Source: Leishmania martiniquensis
Lineage: Eukaryota; Euglenozoa; Kinetoplastea; Trypanosomatida; Trypanosomatidae
Length of the DNA: 64,000 bases
NCBI RefSeq assembly: GCF_017916325.1
Contig: NC_090171.1
Location: 2,031,001-2,095,000, forward strand
Direction of reading: 5' to 3'
A program made the position numbers and the translations under genes. Shown in pieces: positions 39,627 through 48,822 of the stretch (position 1 is its first letter; each line of letters starts with the position of its first letter). The notes below the pieces were generated by a model. That model worked only from the letters and a program-made list of their open reading frames with translations. It did not search any database and was not told the DNA's origin.

Positions 39627-40828
39627 TACCGTGTGGTGCAGCGCCGTCGCATACTGGTGGAGAGAGCGGGAGAGAGGGAGAGATCAAGGCGGACGGGAAA
39701 GCCCAAGAAGCACGCGCGCTGCCCTCTTACTCGTGGCTTTTGCCGGTGTTCCACGAGACGAACGCCAAAGAGAAAAGAGTGACCAGGCAGGGAAGGAGGG
39801 AGGTGCACGCGAGGGAACGGAGACGGCATGGCCAAGAGCGAACAGAAGCGACGAAAAGAAAATGGAGAAAAACCTGCCAATGAGCCGTGGTGTCATGGGC
39901 GACATCGCTTCACCTGCGACAGATACGCACCCGCGCCCCACTGCCTACTGCCGGATAACCAGGCGGAGGTGTTCTCGCTCTGCCGCGCTCTGTTGTTCTG
40001 TGGGCATGGAATATGCTGCCGTTCTCTCGCCACCGCCAGAAGGCAGTGGGCATGAGAAAGGACGAAAACGAAAGAGAGCGTGCTTCGCCAGCGGCATTAG
40101 GCGTAGGGCCGGGCAACCCAACTCGGAGGGGGAGGGGGGCGTACGGATCTGTACCGTTTGCACCACGCTTAGCTGCTTCAAGTCGTGCGTAGGTACTGCC
40201 TGCGTGTATGTGTGTGGCGCCCACGAGGGTGCTGATCTACGCAAGCAGGGCCTCCCCCTTACAGCCTCCCGGTCTCACGTAGCAAAGATGTATTCAGGGT
40301 GGGGTGGGGGGAGGTCGGACAGGTGAGACGGACGCTAGCGCACGCGCCGTCATGGAGACAAGTCCTGAGCAAGACTTCGACCGAAAGCATGTGGAAAGAA
40401 AACGGCAAGACCAATCAAGTAGAGCGTGCGGCACAGCGAATGCGCGCATAAGCTTTGGCGGTCGCGCCCAATACCGCTGCTGGTCGTCAGCGCTGGCTAC
40501 CTAGGCAAGAACGGATCCGCCAAGCACAGAGAGTCAGAGCAAAACGCCTCATGAAAAGGAAACGTGCGGCGTGGTGCCTTCTTTGAGACGGGATCAGAGA
40601 CTCACCGACTACCTGTGGGCGAGGAGGAAAAGGGAGTCGACATACGTGGGGCTCGAATATACATCTGTAGGTGCTGAGAACAAACACCGAGAAGAGCGAG
40701 ATGCGACACGATACGCTACAAGAAGAAATGAGGAGAAGCAGCTCGAATCTAAGAGCGCATCGGCTTTCGGGGGCCAGTGAAAGCGTGCCTTCTTGTGCCC
40801 GTGCGAGGTGCTGAGACACACGCCAAAA
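39627..40828. other. Gene-free spacer
   Basis: About 1.2 kb with the acceptor of the RELCH-like gene at the low end and the 3' UTR of the small LYDE-repeat gene at the high end. Several overlapping frames on both strands show no domains. Nothing else was recognised. Confidence 0.6.
39652..39685 (-). promoter_or_regulatory. Predicted spliced-leader acceptor region for the RELCH-like gene
   Basis: The transcript reads CTCTCCCTCTCTCCC and then CTCTCTCCACCAG, with the AG at 39654-39655, giving a 5' UTR of about 27 nt before the ATG at 39626. The tract occupies about 39658-39683. Confidence 0.65.
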
Positions 40829-41416
40829 TCAAGAGGTCACACCCTCGCCCCTCGTCATCTTGTCAGCAGACACCGCAATCTCATCCGGGGTGCGCCACGG
40901 TGGCGGCTGGCGGCGAGCAACAACGTATTTCTCGTAGAGACTGATGTGTTTCTTACGCTCTCGCTCCATCCCTTCGCGGTAGAGTCGGTCTGCCGCGGAA
41001 GCCTGTTCCTTGGCCGTTAGCTTTCGCGTGTTGCGCACGTAGTGTGAGGTCTCCTGCTTGTACATCTTGTCGAAGTTGCTCTTCTTGTTAGCAAGCGTCT
41101 CGTCGTAGAGGTGGCGCACAAGGGCCTCCTCTTCGCTGGGGGTAATGGTGGTGGTTGTGATGGTGGCGTCTTTCGTAATGGCAGCTTGCACCTGACGCGC
41201 CACCTCCGCACGCTCACGCTGCCGCCGCTCGAGAGACTCATCGTAGAGGTGATGAATGCGTCTACTGAGGGCCTCCTCGGAGATGGTTCTGCGCGGCACA
41301 ATCGGCCTCAGCTCGACCTCTGCCCAAGTATGACGGTTGAGACGATCTACAATGCGCTGCAGCTCCTCTTCGGTTACGCGCTTGGCAGGTGCGCACTGCT
41401 GCCCTTCTGTGGACAT
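40829..41416 (-). CDS. Small conserved-looking protein with three LYDE-type repeats
   Basis: 195 residues from ATG 41416 (MSTEGQQCAPAKRVTEEEL) to TGA 40829. Longer in-frame extensions upstream have no nearby ATG and cross a probable splice acceptor. Three related segments are visible: RRIHHLYDESLERRQRE, LVRHLYDETLANKKSNF and AADRLYREGMERERKK. They are spaced about 40-45 residues apart, and each is preceded by an acidic or Ser/Thr-rich cap (ISEEALS, TPSEEEA, LTAKEQA). A fourth, degenerate unit may be ELQRIVDRLNRHTWAE near the N-terminus. The protein is charged, helical and has no signal or membrane segment. I do not know the function; the repeated Tyr-acidic-Arg pattern suggests a binding scaffold. 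Confidence 0.75.
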   Translation of the reverse strand: MSTEGQQCAPAKRVTEEELQRIVDRLNRHTWAEVELRPIVPRRTISEEALSRRIHHLYDESLERRQRERAEVARQVQAAITKDATITTTTITPSEEEALVRHLYDETLANKKSNFDKMYKQETSHYVRNTRKLTAKEQASAADRLYREGMERERKKHISLYEKYVVARRQPPPWRTPDEIAVSADKMTRGEGVTS

Positions 41417-41443
41417 GCTGATGCAGATGTTTTCTTTTTTCTT

Positions 41444-41520
41444 CTCTGGTATGGGGGCCAAAGATGCGAGTGGATAAAGGGCAGCAGAGGGAAGCATGGG
41501 GGAGGTGAAGAGAAGGGATG
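41444..41520 (-). promoter_or_regulatory. Predicted spliced-leader acceptor region for the LYDE-repeat gene
   Basis: CT-rich transcript sequence (about 41472-41515) is followed by TTTGGCCCCCATACCAG, with the AG at 41446-41447, about 30 nt before the ATG at 41416. An AG closer to the tract could also serve. Confidence 0.45.
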
Positions 41521-42164
41521 AGCTCGTCCTCCAGTGCGGTCGAGGTGGCCAACAGAACGCGCACAACGGCAGAATGCGGGCGGCATTTCGCTGTTTCAGC
41601 CGTGATGGACTCACACGCATAATAAAGAATAGAAGCGGCTGCGCCATTGTCGGGCACAGGAAGCATCCAATACACATTTCAGGAGGAAGTGTGCAGGTCT
41701 CGGTGGAAGAGAGGCGAGAGAGACTTCGCATGGAAGGAGTGGCACCTTTACCAGAGATCGACTGGTAGCCGAGGCAGAGGCGCACGCGAGCCGCGCTCAC
41801 TCCTCGGAGAAGAATAGCGCACGCACGAGCTACACTGCAGAGAATGCGAGAGAGTGGACAGGGCACTTCATGCAACATGAACGGTAGTCTCCTATGCCGC
41901 CGACAGGGCGAGAGCCTATGCCGTATGGGGCCCGTCGACGCCCGCCCTTCCTTTCCGCTGCCCTTTCCTTACCGGGAGGTGTATGGGCAAAAAAAAAGGC
42001 GTCATATGCGGGAACACTCACCAAACGTCATGAGAACATGCGCGAGCACAAACAAAAAAAACGCATTTACTCCTTTGCTCTTATCCATCGCCTCTCACCT
42101 ACTCTCCCTCTCTTTCTGCACATCCGCATCGCACCCTCCGCTCGTCTGCCACAGAGCCGCGCAT

Positions 42165-42570
42165 GGCCGCTGTTCCCCCGCGGCACGGGCGAGCTGTTGC
42201 CGGATAAACGGCAACCACCCGCCTCTTGAATCAGGTCACGCTCCCTGCGGGCAGTTCGGGGTGCCGGCCCGGCCCCGGAGCCCGGCCGCCAGGTTTGCAG
42301 TCCACGCAGATGGCGTCCGCGACTGCCATGGACAGGTTTGCAGGCTTCTCGACTTTGTGGCTCCGGCTGGCGATGGCCCAAGGTAGCCCGAAAGGAGAGG
42401 CGCGCGGGGTGGACCAGCGGCGCCAGGGTCGGAGCTGGGGCACTTTCCGCTGCGCCACCCTCAAAACTTCGGGGGGGGAAGCCGTGGGGTACACCATGAG
42501 GAGGGGGGGGGCCGGGGCCGCAACACCGGCCGCGCGCGCGTGGCGGAAGGAAGCGCCTGCGGCATTTGGA
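42165..42570. other. GC-rich island, candidate degenerate interspersed element
   Basis: The composition changes sharply from the AT-richer flanks to G/C-rich sequence with runs such as gggggggg (42470-42477 and 42504-42511). Position in a 3' UTR and loss of any intact frame would suit a short degenerate retroposon of the SIDER type found in Leishmania. I cannot match a SIDER signature by eye, so this is only a candidate. Confidence 0.25.
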
Positions 42571-42571
42571 A

Positions 42572-42613
42572 GACATCGGCGGCCCGCATAAGGGTATGCG
42601 GGCCGCCGATGTC
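42572..42613. other. Perfect 19-bp inverted repeat with 4-nt loop
   Basis: The left arm 42572-42590 (gacatcggcggcccgcata) and the right arm 42595-42613 are exact reverse complements around AGGG. The stem is GC-rich and would be very stable in RNA of either sense. It lies about 0.7 kb downstream of the kinase-like gene stop, so it is probably in its 3' UTR. Confidence 0.95.
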
Positions 42614-42876
42614 CTGTGAAGGCACTGTCCTCCCGCATGCATACACGCAAGCTTAGCCGCACACGATCTACACGCACAAGGAAGTGTATTCGTGGCCATG
42701 CAGAGGGATTGTAAGTGAGGGTATCCTGGAGGCATCACGAGGTCGAGAGACGGCACTGAGGGACATTTTTTTCCTGAACAGTACGCAGGAAGAGAAGGCA
42801 AAGAAGGGGGACAGCGACCAATGAGGAGCATATAAAAAGACGGTATATCTCACGCTTATCATGTATACGTATGTAT

Positions 42877-42892
42877 AATATATATATATATC
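42877..42892. repeat. (TA)n microsatellite
   Basis: A short uninterrupted TA run in the spacer upstream of the hairpin region. Confidence 0.8.
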
Positions 42893-43283
42893 TTAGGTAG
42901 CAGTCGGTGAAGACACATACACACATGCATTGTGCGAAAAAAAAAGTGTTGTGCACAACGATCATACGAGAGTGTCAGCATCCGGTTACATCTGATAAGA
43001 ACGCACATCTTGAGCACAAGAAGGTATGGCTCGCGCCACTAAAGGATCTCCCTGGAGTAGTTTGTGGGGAGGGGTAGAGAAGAAAGCAGTACACGTGCAA
43101 GGCGTTGAGGTGACAAAAGTTGCAGGGCACTTTGCTCCTTTATTGGTCACCCACCCCCTCTGCTTTCGCAGGAGCACCGGCAGGGACAGATGCGGGCAGG
43201 AGAGGGGAGAGAGAGGGAGAGGGCAACAAAGAGTTTGTGTATGTGTGGGTGTGTCTTTTTCCTTCTGTGCGGGGGCGATTTGC

Positions 43284-46200
43284 TCACGCGGCCCGGTAGA
43301 CGTATGCGGCTTTGAGCTTCTCCAGGTTGGAACAGGTCCAGGAGAGACACAAGTAAGTTTGCAGCTCCATCTCTGTCGGTGACTCGACGCCGAAATGGGG
43401 GTAGAAGTGGTCGAACAGTTCACGAAGAGCATGAAAGGCATCCTCTTGCGTGGTCACGCGCCGTGCACTGGCCCAGGCGGCGACATCTTTCGCAAGAGTG
43501 CCCTCCACATCCACGTAGCGGCAATACAGCTCGTTTAGTGGCCAGTACCGACCAAATCCATCGTCCTCGATGCAGGTGTCGAGTATGGTTCTACCTATGT
43601 AGCCGTTGAGCACGAGCTCTGTCACATTAGGCTGCATACCTTGCCCTATATCGATCATGCATATGAAGCGTAACGGGTCCGGCTTTCCATGATCTATCAA
43701 GTCTACGTCGGCGGGAAAGCGCAGGTATTGCAACGGCTCATCCGTTCCGAACTGAAAGCAGTACAGAATACCAGCGTAGCATTGGCGTGACTCGGCCAGC
43801 ACTGCCGCCTCCTCTGGGTGATCCCTGAGGTATGTGGCATGAGCCGGGGGCCGCGACACGTAGCGATACCCAATGTTGTCCCCGCGGAGCTGATTGTTTA
43901 GCATCATATCCAGTATCTTCCAGTCAAAGAGCGTCTTGATGGTAAGTTGAATGAACAGGAACTGAAAAAGCTCGCCATCTCGCAAGGGGGAGTTGAGCAG
44001 CTGATCGTACACTGGGTCAAAGCCGGCGTCGTTCTCCGTCAAGAACCGCCCTAGCGTACCGTCCATCAAGTCCGTGACCAAGTAGCACAGTCTCGTGGTC
44101 GCGTCGCGGCCCCCGCGCAGCGCCTCGGCCACGGCCTCCGCAGGCAGCCCCTTCGGCGGCTCATGGCTGACAATGAAATCATGGGCGCGGCCGCCGTAGC
44201 ACACCTTAAAGTCCGCCAGCTGATTCATTAAAACGTAGAAGGCAACATCGGTGAGAGACTCCCGCACATACTGCTCGTGCGTCATCCCATCCGGGCTGAC
44301 AAAGACCTTCACCGCCACGGGGAGGCGCCGCGAGCCGTAAGTGCCGCGGTAAACAAGGCCGCTACCGCCGCGACCGAGAAACCCGAGCACCTCCACGTCA
44401 GTTGCGGTGCCATGGAAGAGAGAACAGTTGCCGGTCTGTACGTAGTCCCGCCAACGTGTTGCCAAACTCTCGCGCTTCGCGGACGGACCCCATGGGCCTC
44501 GAGAGGATGCGCTGGGCAACTCGCTGTTAGCCGTCGTTGCCTCGCCCATGTCCGCATCTTGGGCGTCTGTCGACACTTGCGCTGGCAACGCATCCGGCCC
44601 CTCGGTTCCCGTCTTCTCTGCCGCATCCGCGGTAGAAACCAGAGCAGAGCAGTGATGTGGGCTTTGCGTGGACACGGCACTGGCAGTGGCATCGACCGAG
44701 AGCGCGTGCACCGGCAACGGCGGGACGCTCTCGAAGGCGCGCGGCGCCCCCTCCAACGAATGGGTGCCGCCCAGATCGATTGGATCCAAGGCGCTGGCGA
44801 TGGCTTCCGTTTTTCCTTGATCATCATCACGGTTCTCTCGCAAACTGCCAGCATCGAAGAGATTCTCAGTCAAAGTTTCCATGGTCGTAGAAGTTTCCGG
44901 TCGAGGTTCGATCACTGTCAGTGATGGCGGGGTAGACACAAAGGATGCAGCGCGAGTTTTCGTCGTGTGTGACAACTCGTCTGCCTGAATGGACGGGAAA
45001 AGTGCGCCACTCGAAGCGGAGGCCGGCACGACATCACCCGAGGGAGGCGCGTCAGTTGCGGGCACTGCGGAGGCGGCAGCGGTAGCGGCCGCCAGCCTGC
45101 GCAGCGAAACAAAGAAGCGGAAGAGGACGCCTCTGGTGAGCTGCGGCGAGGCCCCCGCAGTGAACTCACTGCAGCGGAACAGGAGCGGCGCGAAGGTCGA
45201 AGCGCCAGCATGGGCGTTCCCGTTGGCGTGGCGCCACAGCTCACCACGAGTGCAACCGAAATGGGTCTTCATTAGGTCGAAGAGAGCGGTCAACGCCACG
45301 ACAGCCGTTTCAGGACTGCTCACCTCCACCGTGGCCGCCCACTGCGCCGCATCACGGCCCGAGACACCTAAGCACGGCAGGTTTTCACCGGCGCCAAATA
45401 GAGGAAGCGAGGACGTCTCCTGCAGCTCCGTTGGCGTTGCATACAGAGGCACAACCGCCTCCTCCAGGTTCAGCAGCGTCAGAAGACGGGTGCGAGCGGG
45501 AAAGAGCAGCCACTCATCGTCATTCGTGGGGTGCTCAAACGCGACGGGGCGGCCACCACTCGAACGCACGGCAATAAGGTCGGAGCGAAGGTGTCGAGCC
45601 ACCTGCCCAGGGACTGTAAACGTCATACCGCGGAAGCGGATGTCGAAGCAGGCGCGAAAAAGCAGCTGCAGGTAGAAGAGCTGAAATACTTCAGCATCCG
45701 TGAAAGGCTGCGTCGCCAGCGACAAAGGACAGCGCATTACTCCCTTCCGACACATGGGGAACATGACCGCGACCGGTACGAGCCGAGCGCGGCGCCCGCG
45801 CGTCTCTTTTTTGAGTGCATGAATCGCATCAGCCGAGCAGCTCGCCTTTATCTCGATGCGCACCCGCTGCTGCCCAACAAGGTCGTCCCAGCTGCACAGC
45901 TGAATGGCTGCGTAGGGAAAGTTGGCCACATCGCAGCAACCAGCCTCACCCAGGGTCAGATATAGGGCGGCTGTCGTGCTGAAGCACTTCCAGCGAGGCA
46001 CCATCGGCACAACAGTGGTCGCGATCGATCTGGCCGGCACACCGATCGCGCTGCACGCTGCGGGGACGGTACTGCTCACCCTTGAACCGCCACCGCCCAC
46101 GGACGTGCTTCCGAGCGACGACGGAGGAGGCGATGTATCGAGGAATGTGCCGCCACCGCCGCCTGCGCAGCTGAAGGACGCATTCGCAGAGCGCAAGAAC

Positions 46201-47420
46201 GTAGTCGTCATGTCAGGGAGCAACGCGTCGTTTGCTCCGTCCCTTTCGCAGTCGATGGGGGGCGCCATGGCAGCGGCGACTGTGTCACTCTCCTCGTCCG
46301 CGTCGCGTAGACGCACCAGCGACCCTAGTCCAATGCTTGACAGCTGGCCCTCAATCGACTCCCGCTGCTCGTCGAGCAGAGGGATCAGCAAGAACTCTGA
46401 CCCGTCCCAGACGCAGTCCGCATACGCTTTCAGCAACGACTGCAAAGGGCTTGCTTCGCCTTGCGCGACCTCAACACGGTAAGTGCGCGCCTCAACGTCG
46501 CCCACGTGCACGGTGAGCGTTTCGACCCTCGATCGGATGCGGCGCGTCCGTGTGTGTTCCCGACCACACAAACGCAGTGATGGCCGAGACGCTGCCTCTT
46601 CTTCACTAGCCTGGGCAGCGGTGCTGACACGGCAGGACGGCATCCGCAGGTTGAGACGTGGGAGGAAAGTGCCAAGTGGGGAATCATTGAAGGCGCCGGA
46701 GCCCAAAAGGTGCAGCGTCTGAAGCGGATGCTGCTGATGTTCGCTTTCTGGGCCGTTCCCCTTTCCAGAGGTTTGCGAGAAGGGCGGCGCGCCGTGGCGG
46801 CCTCGGCGCAATTGCCACCGGAGCGATATCTTCTCAGGCCCCTCTGCTTCCGCGCTGCCACGCTCTGTCGTAGGCAATGATGTGAAGGGCGCCGAAAACT
46901 CAGAGTGCAACGGGCTCGAGACGGAGGTGACAGGCTGCCGAAGTGCGCAAAGGGGGTCTTCTGTGAGAGGGAGCGGCTGCCACGCCTCCAGCGGCAAGGA
47001 ACGCACTTGCCGAAAATGCCGAGCCGATGCTGTGGGCTGTGCTGCTTGCAAGCGTGCCAGAGTCTGGTGAGCCGCCGCGGCTGCCGCCTCCTCCGTGGCC
47101 GACCGAGGCAAGCGATGTTTCCGTTGTGCGGCCGTCATACACTCGGAAAGAGCGGGCAGCAGCCGTGACGGAGAGAAGGCGGATGGAGGGTCGTGCGGAG
47201 TGGCCGTCGACGCATGTGGAACAGCAGGAGGCGGGAACTCAACGTGCACTCGCAGTGGCGAGCTGCTGCTGCTGCCCTCAGCTTTGTGCATCGAGCAACG
47301 TTCACGACGAGCACCAGGCGAGTGAGGGTATGGTGGTTGAGGGGCGATGTAGAACGCCTGTAGGTGGTTCTCGAGAATCGCCTCCTGAACGCGAGGGGCT
47401 TCATGAAAAATGGAGCCCAT
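43284..47420 (-). CDS. Large protein with divergent C-terminal kinase domain and a decayed second copy
   Basis: 1,378 residues from ATG 47420 (MGSIFHEAPRVQEAI). The in-frame extension to 47633 starts at TTG and spans a poly(T) tract, so it is leader sequence. The first 450 residues are Ser/Pro/Ala-rich and probably disordered. The C-terminus (about 1,015-1,378) is kinase-like: a glycine loop GRGGSGLVYRG, VAVK with Lys1038, a catalytic-loop equivalent NNQLRGDNIGY with Asp1181/Asn1182, and MIDIGQG with Asp1257 in place of DFG. HRD is missing. Around 540-750 a related segment recurs: TDAEVFQLFYLQLLFRACFD matches RDGELFQFLFIQLTIKTLFD, and VALTALFDLMKTHFG matches HALRELFDHFYPHFG. The first copy lacks the catalytic residues. 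The arrangement suggests a tandem duplication, with one active or semi-active kinase and one pseudokinase. No close named family is recognised. Confidence 0.75.
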   Translation of the reverse strand: MGSIFHEAPRVQEAILENHLQAFYIAPQPPYPHSPGARRERCSMHKAEGSSSSSPLRVHVEFPPPAVPHASTATPHDPPSAFSPSRLLPALSECMTAAQRKHRLPRSATEEAAAAAAHQTLARLQAAQPTASARHFRQVRSLPLEAWQPLPLTEDPLCALRQPVTSVSSPLHSEFSAPFTSLPTTERGSAEAEGPEKISLRWQLRRGRHGAPPFSQTSGKGNGPESEHQQHPLQTLHLLGSGAFNDSPLGTFLPRLNLRMPSCRVSTAAQASEEEAASRPSLRLCGREHTRTRRIRSRVETLTVHVGDVEARTYRVEVAQGEASPLQSLLKAYADCVWDGSEFLLIPLLDEQRESIEGQLSSIGLGSLVRLRDADEESDTVAAAMAPPIDCERDGANDALLPDMTTTFLRSANASFSCAGGGGGTFLDTSPPPSSLGSTSVGGGGSRVSSTVPAACSAIGVPARSIATTVVPMVPRWKCFSTTAALYLTLGEAGCCDVANFPYAAIQLCSWDDLVGQQRVRIEIKASCSADAIHALKKETRGRRARLVPVAVMFPMCRKGVMRCPLSLATQPFTDAEVFQLFYLQLLFRACFDIRFRGMTFTVPGQVARHLRSDLIAVRSSGGRPVAFEHPTNDDEWLLFPARTRLLTLLNLEEAVVPLYATPTELQETSSLPLFGAGENLPCLGVSGRDAAQWAATVEVSSPETAVVALTALFDLMKTHFGCTRGELWRHANGNAHAGASTFAPLLFRCSEFTAGASPQLTRGVLFRFFVSLRRLAAATAAASAVPATDAPPSGDVVPASASSGALFPSIQADELSHTTKTRAASFVSTPPSLTVIEPRPETSTTMETLTENLFDAGSLRENRDDDQGKTEAIASALDPIDLGGTHSLEGAPRAFESVPPLPVHALSVDATASAVSTQSPHHCSALVSTADAAEKTGTEGPDALPAQVSTDAQDADMGEATTANSELPSASSRGPWGPSAKRESLATRWRDYVQTGNCSLFHGTATDVEVLGFLGRGGSGLVYRGTYGSRRLPVAVKVFVSPDGMTHEQYVRESLTDVAFYVLMNQLADFKVCYGGRAHDFIVSHEPPKGLPAEAVAEALRGGRDATTRLCYLVTDLMDGTLGRFLTENDAGFDPVYDQLLNSPLRDGELFQFLFIQLTIKTLFDWKILDMMLNNQLRGDNIGYRYVSRPPAHATYLRDHPEEAAVLAESRQCYAGILYCFQFGTDEPLQYLRFPADVDLIDHGKPDPLRFICMIDIGQGMQPNVTELVLNGYIGRTILDTCIEDDGFGRYWPLNELYCRYVDVEGTLAKDVAAWASARRVTTQEDAFHALRELFDHFYPHFGVESPTEMELQTYLCLSWTCSNLEKLKAAYVYRAA

Positions 47421-48822
47421 TTTCGCCGCAGGTGACAGGGGTAAGAGGGGGACAGCAGGGCACGCCAAGGTATGGGTGGCGGCGCCTCGCCGGAGGTGCA
47501 ACTTCCCGAATGAGAAGCCTCTCTCAACTCCTTCCGGAGGCGCCAAATAAAAGCCAGCGCAGGCAGGCGCGTGAGAGAAAAGGAAGATGACACAGTTGGC
47601 ACAGCGCAAAAAAAAAAAGAATGTGTGGCCCAACTTCTACAGTGGAGGCAAAGAACCTGAGTGAGTGGCAGAATACATCTGAGCGTGTTATATATATATA
47701 TATGTCTACACGAATGAATAGAGGAATGTGTATGGGCGCCGTAGAGCCGCCAGCAATCGGGAGCTGAGGGACTTCGAAGTGAGGTGGAGGAAGTGTATAG
47801 CTCACGAGCACCATAGGAAGTAAAACGAGAGTATTCGTCTCGTCGCTGTTTCGAGGGAGCGGCAAGGTGCGTGGCAGCGCAGACAGTGTGCAAGGGAAAG
47901 CACAAGAGACGCAAGGGAGGTGCTGTCACTGCCGACTTGGGTCAGTGCGCCGGAGCGTTGTCAGACACAAAGGGCACCCTCGCCCGCGCTGATGTGATGG
48001 GCATGCACAAAGATGATGTGCGGGGGGGGTAAGACACCCGACAAAGCCGCGGCGACATGTACGTCGGAGGAGAGAGAACATCGGAGGAAGAGGAGAGAGA
48101 GAGATGCCAAATGGAAAGGGAAAAAAAGTAATCAGCCCAGAGGTGATGGCCTCACGCGCGTCCGCAGTCGAGAGAGCGAAGGCGACAAGAAAGCAAAAGT
48201 CATACCTTCACCCGCTTTGGCATCGATGAGGAGCGAAGTACGAGCCGCTTCGTTGAGTTGGCTACCGTCTCCAGGAGACTTCTTGTCGATCGCCGACTTG
48301 CTCCAACTGTCTCCGCGCCGCGTTGTCTCTGAGCGGCTCACCCTCCCCCTCCTCTCCCTCTCTCTCGCTGCTTACCGCGCCTGTTCGTCGGCTGTGCTCG
48401 CCCACTCCATCGTCGCTTTTTTTATCGGTTCGTTTTTGTTGTTGCTGATGTGGATTAGGTTGGCCCTCTGTGACAAAGGGGAAGGAGAAAGGGAGAGGGG
48501 GTGGGGTGGGGGGTGCCACCTTGCTTCTTCTCTCTCCTTGCACGGCGAGGGCTTCGTGTTTGTCTCTGCTTCTTGAATGGCAGCCCCGAATCACGAAGGC
48601 GATCACGTGAAAAAAAAGGGGAGGGATGGGAGAGCAGAAAGGGGGTGAGTGAGCCACGTCTTGCCAGGCTGCAGAAGACATATATATGTGTGTGTGGAAG
48701 GCTCAGCGGGCGGAGGCGCGCACACCCATGCGACGCATCAAAAAGAAAATGAGAGGTCAGTCGCCGTCGGAAATAAGCCGGCACGCAGGCAGAGACGCAA
48801 AAACGTTGCAGAACGTAGACGG
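47421..48822. other. Gene-free spacer
   Basis: About 1.4 kb with the leader and acceptor of the kinase-like gene and the 3' UTR of the RbfA-like gene. It holds a (TA)n run at 47688-47703 and CT-rich segments around 48330-48370. No believable gene. Confidence 0.6.
47535..47625 (-). promoter_or_regulatory. Predicted spliced-leader acceptor region for the kinase-like gene
   Basis: The transcript has a T run (47607-47619), then a CT-rich stretch and the first AG near 47535. This excludes the TTG-initiated extension and supports the ATG at 47420. Confidence 0.5.

Larger units (their letters stand above)
41417..43283. other. Gene-free spacer with a GC-rich island and a strong hairpin
   Basis: About 1.9 kb. 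Its upper part should be the 3' UTR of the kinase-like gene. A conspicuously GC-rich island covers about 42165-42570 and ends in a perfect hairpin at 42572-42613. A (TA)n run lies at 42877-42892. Short A runs sit at 41989-41998 and 42052-42060. Open frames through the island on both strands carry no recognisable domain. Confidence 0.55.

Noticed and set aside
42067..42831. 254-codon minus-strand frame through the GC-rich island and hairpin
   Set aside because: It is Pro/Arg/Gly/Cys rich without any recognisable motif, and it reads through the perfect hairpin. It is better explained by base composition.
47421..47633. 71-residue extension of the kinase-like protein
   Set aside because: It begins with TTG and translates a poly(T) splice tract into a run of Phe.
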